Part shown: positions 33,939-43,373 of the stretch, piece by piece
Layout: each line of letters starts with the position of its first letter
Position numbering within the stretch: the first letter of the stretch is position 1
NCBI GenBank assembly: GCA_900316835.1
Contig: ONEL01000001.1
Span: 124,001-188,000 of the forward strand
Direction: 5' to 3'
Source of the DNA: an uncultured Prevotellaceae bacterium
GTDB lineage: Bacteria > Bacteroidota > Bacteroidia > Bacteroidales > Muribaculaceae
DNA: 64,000 bases
The notes under the pieces: generated by a model
Database searches by the model: none
What the model was told of the DNA's origin: nothing
Seen by the model: the letters and a program-made list of their open reading frames with translations, nothing else
Position numbers and translations under genes: made by a program

Positions 33939-35276
33939 TTATGCCATTTCGGCTCTCATCTTGTCGAGGCCTTCACGCACAATGCGTTGCAACTCAAGCT
34001 TGGATGTGTCGGCATATTCGGCAAGGGCAAAGTCCTCGGGGGCAACCTCATATATTCCCAGTTGCTCCATCTTGTCGATATCGAAAGCAATAATAGCCTT
34101 GATAAGGAACTCGGCATAGATATCCATGGGCAACATTTGGTCATACTCACCACTCATCACAATAGCTCTCTCACCACCATTGAGTTTTGCGTCAAGGTCA
34201 ACTTCCTTGTGGCGTCCACCCAATATCCAGCTTGTGAAGTCGCGATAGATACTGTACTTCTTGGGGCTAAGTGAAGCCCAACCCATGAACTCGTCCTTTT
34301 TGTTCACCTCGTTAATGACGGTTACATGTCGATAGGGCGAATGAAGATATCCATCAATATTTTCTTTCACACCAGTGAGCACATTTCCACTAATGATGCG
34401 CTTGGGCTTGTTGTCATCGTCAATTAAATTGTCTTGGAGCAATGCTTGAAGGCGACAGCCCATCGTCGCTTTAAGGTAGCGGGGAACCTTAACTCCACTT
34501 CCTGTGACTGCAATGGTGGTTGAATAATCAACCTTTCCGGTCTCAAAAAGCTTGCCAATGCGTGCCGCTGTGACGATATCGAGTGTCCATACCACCTCGC
34601 CTTTGTTGACTGGCTTGATTTGGGCAACTTGCACTCCCGCGTTACCTGCGGGATGTGGGCCATCGAAAATGTTGACCTCTGCTCCAGTGTTATCTATAAT
34701 ATAATGTGTAGGGAAGCCTAAATACACTTTACCATCGGTCATCGTGGAAAGCACCTCGATTGCCTTGGTTATATATTTTTTGTCTTCTCCTAATACAAGC
34801 TGCAGCGACGGAGCAAGAGGCGCTGAGTCGAAAGCCGTGATGAAGATATCGCGAGGACGAACAGCGGAATTAGGCACAATGTCGTAAGGACGCTGGCGCA
34901 ACATGGGCCAGAGACCACTCTCAAGCAGGAGAACCTTGGGATTCTCTTTAGTATCGAAGGTCTTGTAATTGTCATGATTGCCATCGGGCTCAATGACTAT
35001 TGCCATAATCTTGCGTCGGTCTCCCCTGACAACATTCTTCACTATACCGCTCACTGGCGATGTTACCTTGATTTTTTCATCGTTCTTGTCGTGATATATA
35101 GCTTCGCCAGCCGCCACTGTGTCGCCTTCCTTCTTTTCCATGCGTGGAATAATGCCCGTGAAATCGTCGGGAACAACGGCATAGTCTTGGCTAAGATGAG
35201 CCATGGTCACTTCTTCTTGAGTGATTTTGCCTTTGAGGTTTAAATCAAATCCTCTTTTTATTTTTATTAATGCCAT
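33939..35276 (-). CDS. nqrA: Na+-translocating NADH:quinone reductase subunit A
   Basis: 445 aa cytoplasmic subunit contacting the quinone region. The N-terminal KIKRGFDLNLKGK, the biotinyl/lipoyl-like EGDTVAAGEAIYHDK (about residues 50-64) and the RnfC-like central domain (GFPTHYIIDNTGA...) are typical. First gene of the operon, with a -7 box 40 nt upstream. Confidence 0.97.
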   Translation of the reverse strand: MALIKIKRGFDLNLKGKITQEEVTMAHLSQDYAVVPDDFTGIIPRMEKKEGDTVAAGEAIYHDKNDEKIKVTSPVSGIVKNVVRGDRRKIMAIVIEPDGNHDNYKTFDTKENPKVLLLESGLWPMLRQRPYDIVPNSAVRPRDIFITAFDSAPLAPSLQLVLGEDKKYITKAIEVLSTMTDGKVYLGFPTHYIIDNTGAEVNIFDGPHPAGNAGVQVAQIKPVNKGEVVWTLDIVTAARIGKLFETGKVDYSTTIAVTGSGVKVPRYLKATMGCRLQALLQDNLIDDDNKPKRIISGNVLTGVKENIDGYLHSPYRHVTVINEVNKKDEFMGWASLSPKKYSIYRDFTSWILGGRHKEVDLDAKLNGGERAIVMSGEYDQMLPMDIYAEFLIKAIIAFDIDKMEQLGIYEVAPEDFALAEYADTSKLELQRIVREGLDKMRAEMA

Positions 35277-35315
35277 AAAAGGTGTTTAATTGAGAACAAT
35301 AGTTATTACAACCTG

Positions 35316-35323
35316 CAAAGTTA
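35316..35323 (-). promoter_or_regulatory. -7 box for the nqr operon
   Basis: TAACTTTG on the minus strand, 39 nt before nqrA. Confidence 0.5.
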
Positions 35324-35459
35324 CATAATATATTTCATATTTTAAATAAAAAAGCGAAAAGTCAATAAACAAAAAATGCAATGTAGTTTAAGTGGTGCTT
35401 TGCTAAGTGCTTATTTAAAGAGTTGTGAACAATTTTTTCGCAAAAAAAGACAAATTCCC

Positions 35460-35491
35460 TTTGCTTTATTAAAATAAATGTAATAAATTTG
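35460..35491 (+). promoter_or_regulatory. Promoter of the exbB-tonB operon
   Basis: TTTG (35460-35463), 20-nt spacer, TAAATTTG (35484-35491). One of the best promoter matches in the window. Predicted leader about 210 nt. Confidence 0.7.
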
Positions 35492-35710
35492 CGAGTGATT
35501 TTGCAGACTTTTTATTGTTTTTTTATAGAAAAAGCAATCTAAGTTTGTGGAAATTAACACTCTAAGCTTTAAGTTTTGTGTTTTTTATTAACAATGACAC
35601 ACTATTGCTTGCTTAACTACGTTACTTATTTAATATAAACGCTAAAACTGATAAAAAACATTTTATAATTAATCATTTTTATTAACAATCAATTTTTTTA
35701 TTTTTAGATT

Positions 35711-36643
35711 ATGGAAGCTACAAAGCCAAACAATCCACAGCCCCAGGCTCCAAAGCCAGCTGTAAAACCACAACCTCAAGCTGCTAAGCCACAGCCCAAA
35801 AAGGCTGACAACAAGGCAGTTAATAGTAATGTAGGTGGTATTAAGAGTGCATTCCTCGTTATCCTCGTTTGCCTCGCAGTTGCAGTTTGCCTCTACCTCT
35901 TCGTTATGGGTATGATCAGCAACTTCACTGGTGGTGAAGGCACTGGCGCAGCATTTGCATTCCAGGTAGGTGACGAAGTTAAGCTCGCTCCATCTAACCT
36001 TGCTGGTACCGTTTACAAAGGCGGTTTCGTGGTTCCTATCCTGCTTACCTGCTTGTTCACCGTTATCGTTCTTTCGGTTGAGCGCTGGTTCGCTATTGGC
36101 AAAGCTAAGGGTAAAGGCAACATCACCAAGTTTGTTGCTAACGTGAAGGATGCTCTCCAAAAGAAGGACATCGCAAAGGCTGAGAACTTGTGCCGTGAGC
36201 AAAAGGGTACTGTAGGTGCTGTTGTTTACGCAACTCTTCAAAAGTACAAAGAGATGGATCAAGACAACACTCTCCAAAAGGAGCAGAAACTTACTTCTAT
36301 CCAGCAAACCCTTGAAGAGGCTACCGCACTTGAGATGCCAGCTCTGCAGCAGAACCTTCCTATTGTGGCTACTCTTACCACTCTGGGTACTCTGCTCGGT
36401 CTGTTCGGTACTGTGCTTGGTATGATCAAGTCGTTCCAAGCTCTGTCACAATCGGGTGCTCCCGACTCTACTGAGCTGTCAACTGGTATTTCTGAGGCAC
36501 TTGTTAATACCGCTACTGGTATTGCTACCGCTGCTCTCGCACTTATTTCTTATAACTTCTACACCAGCAAGATTGATAACATGACCTATGCTATCGACGA
36601 GCTTGGCTTCTCTATTGTTTCTACTTTTGCTGCTACTCACTAA
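35711..36643 (+). CDS. exbB: MotA/TolQ/ExbB proton channel protein with Pro-rich N-terminal extension
   Basis: Proton-channel part of the TonB energising complex. 310 aa. Residues 1-42 are a Pro/Gln/Lys/Ala-rich cytoplasmic extension (PQPQAPKPA...). Helix 1 is at about 44-70, helix 2 at 106-127. The conserved ExbB core follows with PIVATLTTLGTLLGLFGTVL (about 217-236) and ALVNTATGIATAALALI. The codon use is strongly biased, as in highly expressed genes. First of exbB-exbD-exbD-tonB. Confidence 0.92.
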   Translation: MEATKPNNPQPQAPKPAVKPQPQAAKPQPKKADNKAVNSNVGGIKSAFLVILVCLAVAVCLYLFVMGMISNFTGGEGTGAAFAFQVGDEVKLAPSNLAGTVYKGGFVVPILLTCLFTVIVLSVERWFAIGKAKGKGNITKFVANVKDALQKKDIAKAENLCREQKGTVGAVVYATLQKYKEMDQDNTLQKEQKLTSIQQTLEEATALEMPALQQNLPIVATLTTLGTLLGLFGTVLGMIKSFQALSQSGAPDSTELSTGISEALVNTATGIATAALALISYNFYTSKIDNMTYAIDELGFSIVSTFAATH

Positions 36644-36709
36644 TTTTTAGAGTAACAACTCACAATTATTAATTCACACATTTAATAATAATAGTAATAA
36701 AGTGTAACA

Positions 36710-37405
36710 ATGGGAAAAGTCAAAATTAAGAAAAAAAGTACACACATCGACATGACGGCGATGAGTGACGTGACTGTTCTTCTGTTGACTTTCTTCATGT
36801 TGACTTCAACATTCCTTCAGAAGGAACCAGTGCAGGTAATCACACCTCCATCGGTTAGTGAAGAGAAGGTGCCCGATGAAAAACTCGTGCAAGTTCTCAT
36901 TGGTCCTGATGGAAAAGTTTACTTGAACTTGACTGGTGCGAAGGATTCGACTCAGCTTTCGACTGAAACATTCCGCTCGGAGGTTCTGCAAGAAGCTTAT
37001 GGCAGCTATAGTGAGACTCATCCCAGTGCTCCTAAACTGACAATGCAGCAGGCTCTTGAGTTCTCCAAGATTGGTACCTTTGGAGTGCCCATGAAAGATT
37101 TAACTTCATGGCTTGGAATGAAAATGGAGAAACGCGATGACTTCCTGAAGAATGAAGGTGGAATACCGATTGCTATATCGGTTAAAGACGGTCCACGTAA
37201 TGAGTTTCAAACTTGGTTGAATGCCGTTAAGGTAGTGATGCAACGTCATGACCTTGGTAAAGACCTGGTTGGTGGTCGCGGTGTCGCAATCAAGGCTGGA
37301 CAAGACTCTCCTTATAGCCTTGTTCAGGTAGTAATGGATAATTTACAGACAGAGAAGTTGAACAAGTTCACCTTGATGACTTCATTAAAATCGGAGGAGG
37401 AATAA
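36710..37405 (+). CDS. exbD: ExbD/TolR biopolymer transport protein, first copy
   Basis: 231 aa. A short cytoplasmic N-terminus with IDMTAMSDVTVLLLTFFMLT (about 13-32) holds the single membrane helix and the conserved proton-relay Asp near its start. The periplasmic domain follows. It is longer than E. coli ExbD (141 aa) due to a larger periplasmic part (about 100-190). 5 nt before the second copy. Confidence 0.92.
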   Translation: MGKVKIKKKSTHIDMTAMSDVTVLLLTFFMLTSTFLQKEPVQVITPPSVSEEKVPDEKLVQVLIGPDGKVYLNLTGAKDSTQLSTETFRSEVLQEAYGSYSETHPSAPKLTMQQALEFSKIGTFGVPMKDLTSWLGMKMEKRDDFLKNEGGIPIAISVKDGPRNEFQTWLNAVKVVMQRHDLGKDLVGGRGVAIKAGQDSPYSLVQVVMDNLQTEKLNKFTLMTSLKSEEE

Positions 37406-37410
37406 GAGAT

Positions 37411-38073
37411 ATGGCAAAGAAAGATAAAAGTCGTCAGAAGAAATTCGACACCCGTATCGACTTTACTCCAATGGTTGATATGAACATGTTGTTGATCACA
37501 TTCTTCATGTTGTGTACCACAATGTTGAAATCTCAGACCCTCGACCTCGTGTTGCCTACCAATGACAACATAAACAAGGAGGAAGAGACTAAGATTAAGG
37601 AGAGTGATGCTATCACTTTCATCCTTGATGGTACTCTTGACAAGGATGGTCAAAGAGCAACTAACGGCAAGATCTACTATTATGAAGGTCAGCCCGATAT
37701 GGAGAACTTCACACTCAATGAAATTAAATTTGGTAACGATAAGGATGCGATTCGTGGTATGCTGCAAAAGCGTAACAAGGAACTCCTTGACCAGGTTAAT
37801 AAATTTAAAGAAGAGTGGAAGACTGGTAAAATCAATGACTCGATTTATAACGCTAAGGTAAAAGAGGCTCGTGCTAAACAAGCCGAAGACCTGAATGCTA
37901 AACGTCCTATCATTGTGATTAAGCCAACTGCAAACGCCTGCTATGCCGACGTGGTACACATGCTGGATGAGATGCAAATTAATCAAATCTCTACCTACCA
38001 GCTGGAAACTCTGAACAAGCAAGACTCTACGCTCTATGAGCACAAAGTTGGTCACGCTCTTGGTGCACAATAA
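37411..38073 (+). CDS. exbD: ExbD/TolR biopolymer transport protein, second copy
   Basis: 220 aa. Helix region RIDFTPMVDMNMLLITFFML (about 16-35) with the conserved Asp in PMVDMN. The periplasmic part contains a basic/acidic helical insertion (about 110-155). Two dissimilar ExbD proteins in one operon are usual in Bacteroidales and probably form a heteromeric complex. Followed by tonB after 31 nt. Confidence 0.92.
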   Translation: MAKKDKSRQKKFDTRIDFTPMVDMNMLLITFFMLCTTMLKSQTLDLVLPTNDNINKEEETKIKESDAITFILDGTLDKDGQRATNGKIYYYEGQPDMENFTLNEIKFGNDKDAIRGMLQKRNKELLDQVNKFKEEWKTGKINDSIYNAKVKEARAKQAEDLNAKRPIIVIKPTANACYADVVHMLDEMQINQISTYQLETLNKQDSTLYEHKVGHALGAQ

Positions 38074-38104
38074 TATTGTTTAACTTTTTAAAAGAAGAAA
38101 CACT

Positions 38105-39010
38105 ATGGCAAAAGATGTAGATCTTTCATCGAGGGAATGGCTAGACCTTATTTTTGAAGGTAAGAATAAGGACTTTGGAGCCTATGAGATTAGACAAGAG
38201 TCGCCCAAGCGTCACAATAAATCAGTGATTTATACAATCATTGGTATTGCGATTTGCGCTTTGCTTGCTTATGGTTACACTGCTGTGAACAAGTATCTTA
38301 CTGAGAAGCGCCTTGAAGAAGAGCGCATCAAGCAAGAGCAACTTGCCGCACAAGCAGCACTTGAAGAGGAGATTGAAGAAGAGGAAGAACAACAAATTGA
38401 GATTCCTGAGGAGAAAGAACAGATTCTTGAAGAAGAAGTTCAAGCTTCACAAAAGGTTACTGAGCTCAATATTGTTGCCGACGAACTCGTTAAAGAGCCT
38501 CCCAAGACTGTAGAGCAAGTAATTGAGAACAAGGACGTGATTGGTGGTAAGGACCAGGAAGGTTCAGATGATATCACCAAGGATGTGGTAAAAGTTGACC
38601 AAACCGTTGTTAAGGAAGTTGAACCACCCAAGCCTAAAGAGGAAAAGGTTGAGGTAAAACCTGAGCCCAAACCTGAGAAGGAAGAGGTGTTCCGTTCGGC
38701 AGCCCACATGCCATCGTTCCCTGGTGGTGATGGTGCTCTGATGAGCTTCATTAACAAGAACATCCGTTACCCACAAGCTGCTCAGGATAACAATATCCAG
38801 GGTAAGGTAGTTGTTCAATTCGTTGTAACAAAGACCGGTAAAGTGGGTGAAGTAAAGGTTGTTCGTGGTGTCGACAAGGACCTTGACCGTGAGGCTGTTC
38901 GCGTGTGCAAGATGCTTCCCGCGTTCTCACCTGGCCGTAATGCAACTGGTGATCCTGTGGCTGTGTGGTATACCCTTCCAGTACAGTTCAAGTTGCAAGG
39001 TGCTAACTAA
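38105..39010 (+). CDS. tonB: Energy transducer TonB
   Basis: Couples the proton-motive force to outer-membrane TonB-dependent transporters. 301 aa. A cytoplasmic N-terminal segment SSREWLDLIFEGKNKDFGAY (8-27) is typical of Bacteroidetes TonB. One helix is at about 40-60, then a Glu/Pro/Lys/Val-rich periplasmic linker (65-195). The TonB C-terminal domain begins about residue 204 (FPGGDGALMSFINKNIRYP) with GKVVVQFVV and the YTLPVQFKL end. Followed by a terminator. Confidence 0.94.
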   Translation: MAKDVDLSSREWLDLIFEGKNKDFGAYEIRQESPKRHNKSVIYTIIGIAICALLAYGYTAVNKYLTEKRLEEERIKQEQLAAQAALEEEIEEEEEQQIEIPEEKEQILEEEVQASQKVTELNIVADELVKEPPKTVEQVIENKDVIGGKDQEGSDDITKDVVKVDQTVVKEVEPPKPKEEKVEVKPEPKPEKEEVFRSAAHMPSFPGGDGALMSFINKNIRYPQAAQDNNIQGKVVVQFVVTKTGKVGEVKVVRGVDKDLDREAVRVCKMLPAFSPGRNATGDPVAVWYTLPVQFKLQGAN

Positions 39011-39050
39011 TTCTTGATTATTTCAATAACACTAATTGAAATATAGCAAT

Positions 39051-39100
39051 AAAAGCCATAGAACTTTCGGGTTCTGTGGCTTTTTATTTTTTTTACAATA
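39051..39100 (+). terminator. Terminator after tonB
   Basis: Stem AAAAGCCATAGAAC (39051-39064) with GTTCTGTGGCTTTT (39071-39084), loop TTTCGG, then a long T-rich tail. Confidence 0.9.
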
Positions 39101-39106
39101 TGTTAC

Positions 39107-39138
39107 TTGCGTTGTTGGTAGTATTTTTATTACATTTG
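39107..39138 (+). promoter_or_regulatory. Promoter of the zinc-ribbon membrane protein gene
   Basis: TTG (39107-39109), 21-nt spacer, TACATTTG (39131-39138). 24 nt before the ATG at 39162. It excludes an in-frame start at 39036. Confidence 0.6.
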
Positions 39139-39161
39139 CAGTGAGAAATATATTAATAAAA

Positions 39162-40190
39162 ATGAAATGCTTGAATTGTGGCAATGAAGTGAAGCCTGGC
39201 GACACATTTTGTGCGACATGTGGCGCAAGGGTGATGCAAAATAACGCAACTAATAACGGCGATGGACAGCGATTGTCCACTCAACATTCGTCGCATGGAG
39301 ATTATAAGTCACACAATGTGGCGAACAAGAAAAACAAAGGTCCGCTCATTATTATAATTGCATTACTTGTAGCATGTTCGCTAGTAGGTGGCGCCTTGTA
39401 TATGGGCTTTGCCCACCAAGATGAGGAGACACTATGGACGTTGTGCCAGCAGAGTAAAGATCTTAATGATATCAAGCAATATATCGATGATTATCCCAAT
39501 GGTGAGCATATTGCCGAAGCTAAATCACTTTACTCTCAATTGATTGGTGAAAAAACTTCTTGGGAACAAGCCATGGCGAGTGGTGAAGAAGATGTATTGC
39601 GTGCATTTATCAATAACCATCCATCAAGCAGCTATCTCGCTCAAGCCCGCGACGTGCTTGATGATGTGGTGTGGAACAATGCTCTAGAGCGAAACACTAA
39701 AGATAGTTTTCAACGTTATATTACTGAGTTTCCCACAGGCAAGCATGTGGGTGAAGCTCGCAGTCACTTCAATGAGCTGCAACGTGCTGAATTAACCCTT
39801 GATGAGCGTCAGCGTGTTAATCAGTGCATAAGCCAGTTTTTGAACGGAATGTCGCAATGGGACATCGTGGCAATGATGAGTGTGTGCAATGTTGAAATGG
39901 ATAATTTCATGGGTAAGCGTCCGGCAACACATAATGATGTGCGCGATTATTTTAATGCTTACCGCGAAAGCGATATCGACTCCATAGGCTTCTCCTCACT
40001 AGCAGTTGATGTTAAAAAACAATTACAAGAGGGTGGCGATGTTCAATATAACGCCAGCTTTACTGTTACTCGCAATTTCCGTCGCGAGAATACACAAAAC
40101 GGCACCATGGCATTGCTTAGGGGTGAGGCTGTTGTTGACAATTACTTTCGTTTTAAGTCATTGGAAATGGATAAGATTAAGGAGCAATAA
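39162..40190 (+). CDS. Zinc-ribbon membrane protein with TPR-like repeats and NTF2-like end
   Basis: 342 aa. The cytoplasmic zinc ribbon has Cys3, Cys6, Cys17, Cys20 (MKCLNCG and FCATCGA). A polar linker follows, then one membrane helix at about 61-82. The periplasmic part has three related short helical units ending in similar motifs (DYPNGEHIAEAKSL, NHPSSSYLAQARDV, EFPTGKHVGEARSH; about 110-210). The C-terminal alpha/beta domain (about 220-342) resembles NTF2/SnoaL-like folds. Function unknown. It has its own promoter and lies between tonB and the downstream PstS-like/TPR genes. Confidence 0.75.
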   Translation: MKCLNCGNEVKPGDTFCATCGARVMQNNATNNGDGQRLSTQHSSHGDYKSHNVANKKNKGPLIIIIALLVACSLVGGALYMGFAHQDEETLWTLCQQSKDLNDIKQYIDDYPNGEHIAEAKSLYSQLIGEKTSWEQAMASGEEDVLRAFINNHPSSSYLAQARDVLDDVVWNNALERNTKDSFQRYITEFPTGKHVGEARSHFNELQRAELTLDERQRVNQCISQFLNGMSQWDIVAMMSVCNVEMDNFMGKRPATHNDVRDYFNAYRESDIDSIGFSSLAVDVKKQLQEGGDVQYNASFTVTRNFRRENTQNGTMALLRGEAVVDNYFRFKSLEMDKIKEQ

Positions 40191-40384
40191 GGTTTTTGGC
40201 ACATTATTTGCTTGTTTATAAGTTAAGATTTTATAATATATTATTAGATGTGTAATCGCATATTTAATTTTTTATTAATTTTACAAGCTAATAAAAGCAC
40301 TGATGATGCGTTTTTCTCGCTCTAGGGTAATAAACCATTTAATTAGTGTAACGTCTAATGTTAAAATTTGAAGAATATTGATAT

Positions 40385-40636
40385 ATGAAAACAGGAGCAT
40401 CGGTTATTTTGAAAGCCATTAGAATATTTTTTGGCATCTTCATGATAATAGTATATTTTGGCATGGCTTATCTGCTGTATATCAATTTCTTTGATTGGGT
40501 TAGCGAACCCTGGTTAACACTCCGTTATGTTTTCGCTGCTGTGTTGGGACTATATGGAGTCTACCGCTGCTACAGGCAGATTAAAGGCATCGATTATTAT
40601 CGATTGAGAGATTTAGAAGAACGGACAGAGCAATAA
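40385..40636 (+). CDS. Small two-helix membrane protein
   Basis: 83 aa. Two hydrophobic segments (about 11-32 and 43-60), then a charged C-terminal tail (YYRLRDLEERTEQ). No recognisable domain. It lies 22 nt before the PstS-like gene, and a similar short membrane protein is commonly found at this place in Bacteroidales TonB operons (recalled, not checked). A short gene, but start, composition and spacing support it. Confidence 0.7.
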   Translation: MKTGASVILKAIRIFFGIFMIIVYFGMAYLLYINFFDWVSEPWLTLRYVFAAVLGLYGVYRCYRQIKGIDYYRLRDLEERTEQ

Positions 40637-40658
40637 CTTTTTTAAAGAAACAGGCACT

Positions 40659-41651
40659 ATGAAATTGAGAAAAGTAATATTGAGCATGATAGTTGTGGCA
40701 TTGGCCACATCAATTTTCACTTCTTGCAATAAAGACAAGAAGCCCGCTAGCGCTGTGGGTGGATTGTGCAAGGTGATTTGCGATGAGTCGTTCAAGAATA
40801 TCCTTGATGATGAGATTCAGGTGTTTGAGTACAGCTATAAAGATGCTAATGTTCTTCCACGCTATATGGATGAATCTTCGGCTCTTGATTCATTGCTTAA
40901 TGAGAAAGTTAATGTTATTATCACCTATCGCGACTTGACAAGTAATCAAAAGAGCATCCTCAAGGGGCAGGGTAGAGCATTTCGTTCGCGCCGTATAGCT
41001 GTTGATGGTATAGCCTTGATTGTCAATAATGAAAATGATATTGACTTCCTGTCAATGAACGACATTAAGGACATAATGACTGGCAAGTCAACCACATGGG
41101 GGCAGGTTTATCCCACTAAACTTAAGAACGAGCGCATAAAGGTGATTTTTGATCAAAACCGTTCGGGAGTTTTGCACTACATGAAGGACAAGTTTAATAA
41201 TGGCCAGGATTTACCTATTGAGTTCTTTGCACAAGGTAGTTCTCAAGCAGTATTTGACGCCGTTCAAAAGACTCGCAACGCTATAGGTGTTATAGGTGTA
41301 AGCTGGATAACCTCCGACATGAAGTCGACTGCCACAACCATTGAGGAACGCTATAATGAGCTTCAGAATGGTACTAATAGGCAAGAGGTTAATAACTTCA
41401 CCGACAAGATAAAAGTGCTTGGGATTAGAAATGAGGATAAACTTAAAGACTATAAACCTTATCAGGCCTATATCTTTGATGGCTCTTATCCTTTAACCCG
41501 TGAGATTTTTGCGATTGATGCTTCACCACTTGGCACTCATGACCACGACTTCTTTGTGTTCCTCACGGGGAGCATTGGGCAAAAAATAATACTCCAAACA
41601 GGCATTTCACCAGCTGCTGTGCCGGTAAGAGTTGTTAATTTGCAAAATTAA
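40659..41651 (+). CDS. PstS-like phosphate-type substrate-binding lipoprotein
   Basis: 330 aa. Lipobox FTSC with Cys23. The type 2 periplasmic-binding fold has PstS-like landmarks: VAVDGIALIVNN-like IAVDGIALIVNN (about 108-119), DIKDIMTGKSTTWGQ, and FDQNRSGVLHYM (about 166-177) equivalent to the R-x-S-G phosphate loop. No ABC permease or ATPase is adjacent. In this context it is probably not a phosphate importer but a partner of the TonB system or of the following TPR protein; that is inference. Confidence 0.8.
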   Translation: MKLRKVILSMIVVALATSIFTSCNKDKKPASAVGGLCKVICDESFKNILDDEIQVFEYSYKDANVLPRYMDESSALDSLLNEKVNVIITYRDLTSNQKSILKGQGRAFRSRRIAVDGIALIVNNENDIDFLSMNDIKDIMTGKSTTWGQVYPTKLKNERIKVIFDQNRSGVLHYMKDKFNNGQDLPIEFFAQGSSQAVFDAVQKTRNAIGVIGVSWITSDMKSTATTIEERYNELQNGTNRQEVNNFTDKIKVLGIRNEDKLKDYKPYQAYIFDGSYPLTREIFAIDASPLGTHDHDFFVFLTGSIGQKIILQTGISPAAVPVRVVNLQN

Positions 41652-41712
41652 AATTCATCACTAGAACATAGAGTTAAGAAATAATTTACAATAACTATTA
41701 ATACTTACTGAA

Positions 41713-43350
41713 ATGAAAACTAAATTCTTTTTCGCAACCATGCTTATCGCAGGTGCAGCGCTTGTGGTGAACGCACAAGGCTACAAAGATGGTATTGATT
41801 TCTACAAGATTGGAAAGCTTGACGATGCGCAAGAGCTTCTTGAGAGAAATCTTGACAAGGCCGAGACTAACAAAGCCGAGGCTTACTACTATCTGGGACA
41901 AGTTGCCCTGAAGAAGGGTGATACCGGAACCGCAAAGTCCTATTATGACAAGGGGGTTCAGGCCAATCCAAACTTTGCACTCAACTATGTGGGTCAAGGT
42001 GCAGTAGCCCTAAAGAACGGTAACGCAAAGGAGGCCGAGAACTTGTTTAAGCAAGCCGAGAAGCTGGCCAAGAAAGAACCCAAACTGGCAATCGCTATCG
42101 CTAATGCTTACTACATGGCTGATGCTAATGCTTACGCTAAACAAATCGACAAGCAGAAGAAGAATGCGTTCAAATGGAATGCCAATGACCCTGACTACTA
42201 TATCTTTGTGGGTGACGACCTGGCTCACAAGCAAGAGTGGGGACAAGCAGCAGGACAATATGAGCTTGCATTCCAACGCGAACCAGCTAACATTGAGAGC
42301 CGTGTTAAATTCTCGAATGTGGACTTCTTCCTCAATGAGAATCGCGCTGTAGAAGCCCTTGAGGAACTCTTGGATCTTGTTCCAAATAGTGCTCTTGTTC
42401 AACGCGAGCTCGCCGAGAAATACTACGAGGCATCTTCTATCAAAGGTAATGTGGCCAAGGCTGTTGAGCACTATGGCACCTACTATAACAACCCTAACCA
42501 CTTTGCTAAAGATGAGATTCGCTATGCCCAACTACTGTGGATGAGCAAGGACTTTGATAAGGCCGAAGAAGTTTGCGACGGACTGATTGCCAATGCCACT
42601 GATCCATCTAACAAATTCTTTGGTTATCGCCTCAAATTCTACAGCCAGTGTGGTGAACAAGATTGGGAAGATGCTGCTGAAACTGGTGCAAAGTTCTTTG
42701 CCCTTCCAGCAAATGAAAGAACTCCCTATTCGGTTACTGACTACAGCTACTATGCAACTGCTCTTAATCGCACTAACCGTGGTGCTGAAGCTGTGGCTAC
42801 GTTCGAAAAGGCTATCCAGCAATACCCCGACAATGCCGACCTGCGTTCTCAGCTAGCTAATGTGTATAACGCAAGCAAGGACTACGTAAAGGCTGCCGAG
42901 GTGCTTCAAGGAATTGTTGATAGTGGCAACTATGATGCAGCCGACCTCTATCGCCTTGCCAACGCTTATCGCAAAGTTGCTGATAATACAACCGACGATG
43001 CGGTAAAACAAAATGCAATAAGCAAAGCGCGCAGTGCCATTAATGGTGCCATAGAGAAAGAGCCAAACGACTTGAGCAACTTGAACATGCTTGCCCAGGT
43101 AGAGCTCTCGGCCGAGAATAATGAGTACACAGGTGGAGCTCTAAATGCTTACAAAAACCTGATTGACGCTGTGAATAAAAATCCTGGCGACGAGAATGCC
43201 AACTACTACTACATGATGGGTTATCGTTACCTTGCTACTTACTATTCTAAACAAGGTCAAATGCCTGTAGCAAAAGATTATTACATCAAATGGTTGCAGT
43301 ATGACCCTGAAAATGAGAATCTGCGCAAGTTTGTTGAGCAGCTCAAGTAA
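41713..43350 (+). CDS. Periplasmic tetratricopeptide repeat protein
   Basis: 545 aa. Signal peptide 1-22 (ending VNAQ). At least eight TPR-like helix pairs, for example AEAYYYLGQVALKKGDTGTA and NADLRSQLANVYNASKDYVK, spread across the protein. No enzymatic motif. Final gene of the TonB-associated run, 61 nt after the PstS-like gene. Strong codon bias resembles exbB, suggesting high expression. Followed by a clear terminator. Confidence 0.88.
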   Translation: MKTKFFFATMLIAGAALVVNAQGYKDGIDFYKIGKLDDAQELLERNLDKAETNKAEAYYYLGQVALKKGDTGTAKSYYDKGVQANPNFALNYVGQGAVALKNGNAKEAENLFKQAEKLAKKEPKLAIAIANAYYMADANAYAKQIDKQKKNAFKWNANDPDYYIFVGDDLAHKQEWGQAAGQYELAFQREPANIESRVKFSNVDFFLNENRAVEALEELLDLVPNSALVQRELAEKYYEASSIKGNVAKAVEHYGTYYNNPNHFAKDEIRYAQLLWMSKDFDKAEEVCDGLIANATDPSNKFFGYRLKFYSQCGEQDWEDAAETGAKFFALPANERTPYSVTDYSYYATALNRTNRGAEAVATFEKAIQQYPDNADLRSQLANVYNASKDYVKAAEVLQGIVDSGNYDAADLYRLANAYRKVADNTTDDAVKQNAISKARSAINGAIEKEPNDLSNLNMLAQVELSAENNEYTGGALNAYKNLIDAVNKNPGDENANYYYMMGYRYLATYYSKQGQMPVAKDYYIKWLQYDPENENLRKFVEQLK

Positions 43351-43373
43351 TACTGATTAGTTAAATTTTTACT

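Larger units (their letters stand above)
35277..35710. other. 434-bp divergent intergenic region, nqrA and exbB promoters
   Basis: AT-rich, no coding potential seen. It contains the nqrA -7 box (35316-35323) and a complete exbB promoter at 35460-35491. The exbB promoter leaves a leader of about 210 nt whose function is not apparent. Confidence 0.7.

Noticed and set aside
40659..41651. Calling this gene pstS
   Set aside because: No ABC permease or ATPase is adjacent and the context is a TonB operon, so a symbol would overstate the function.
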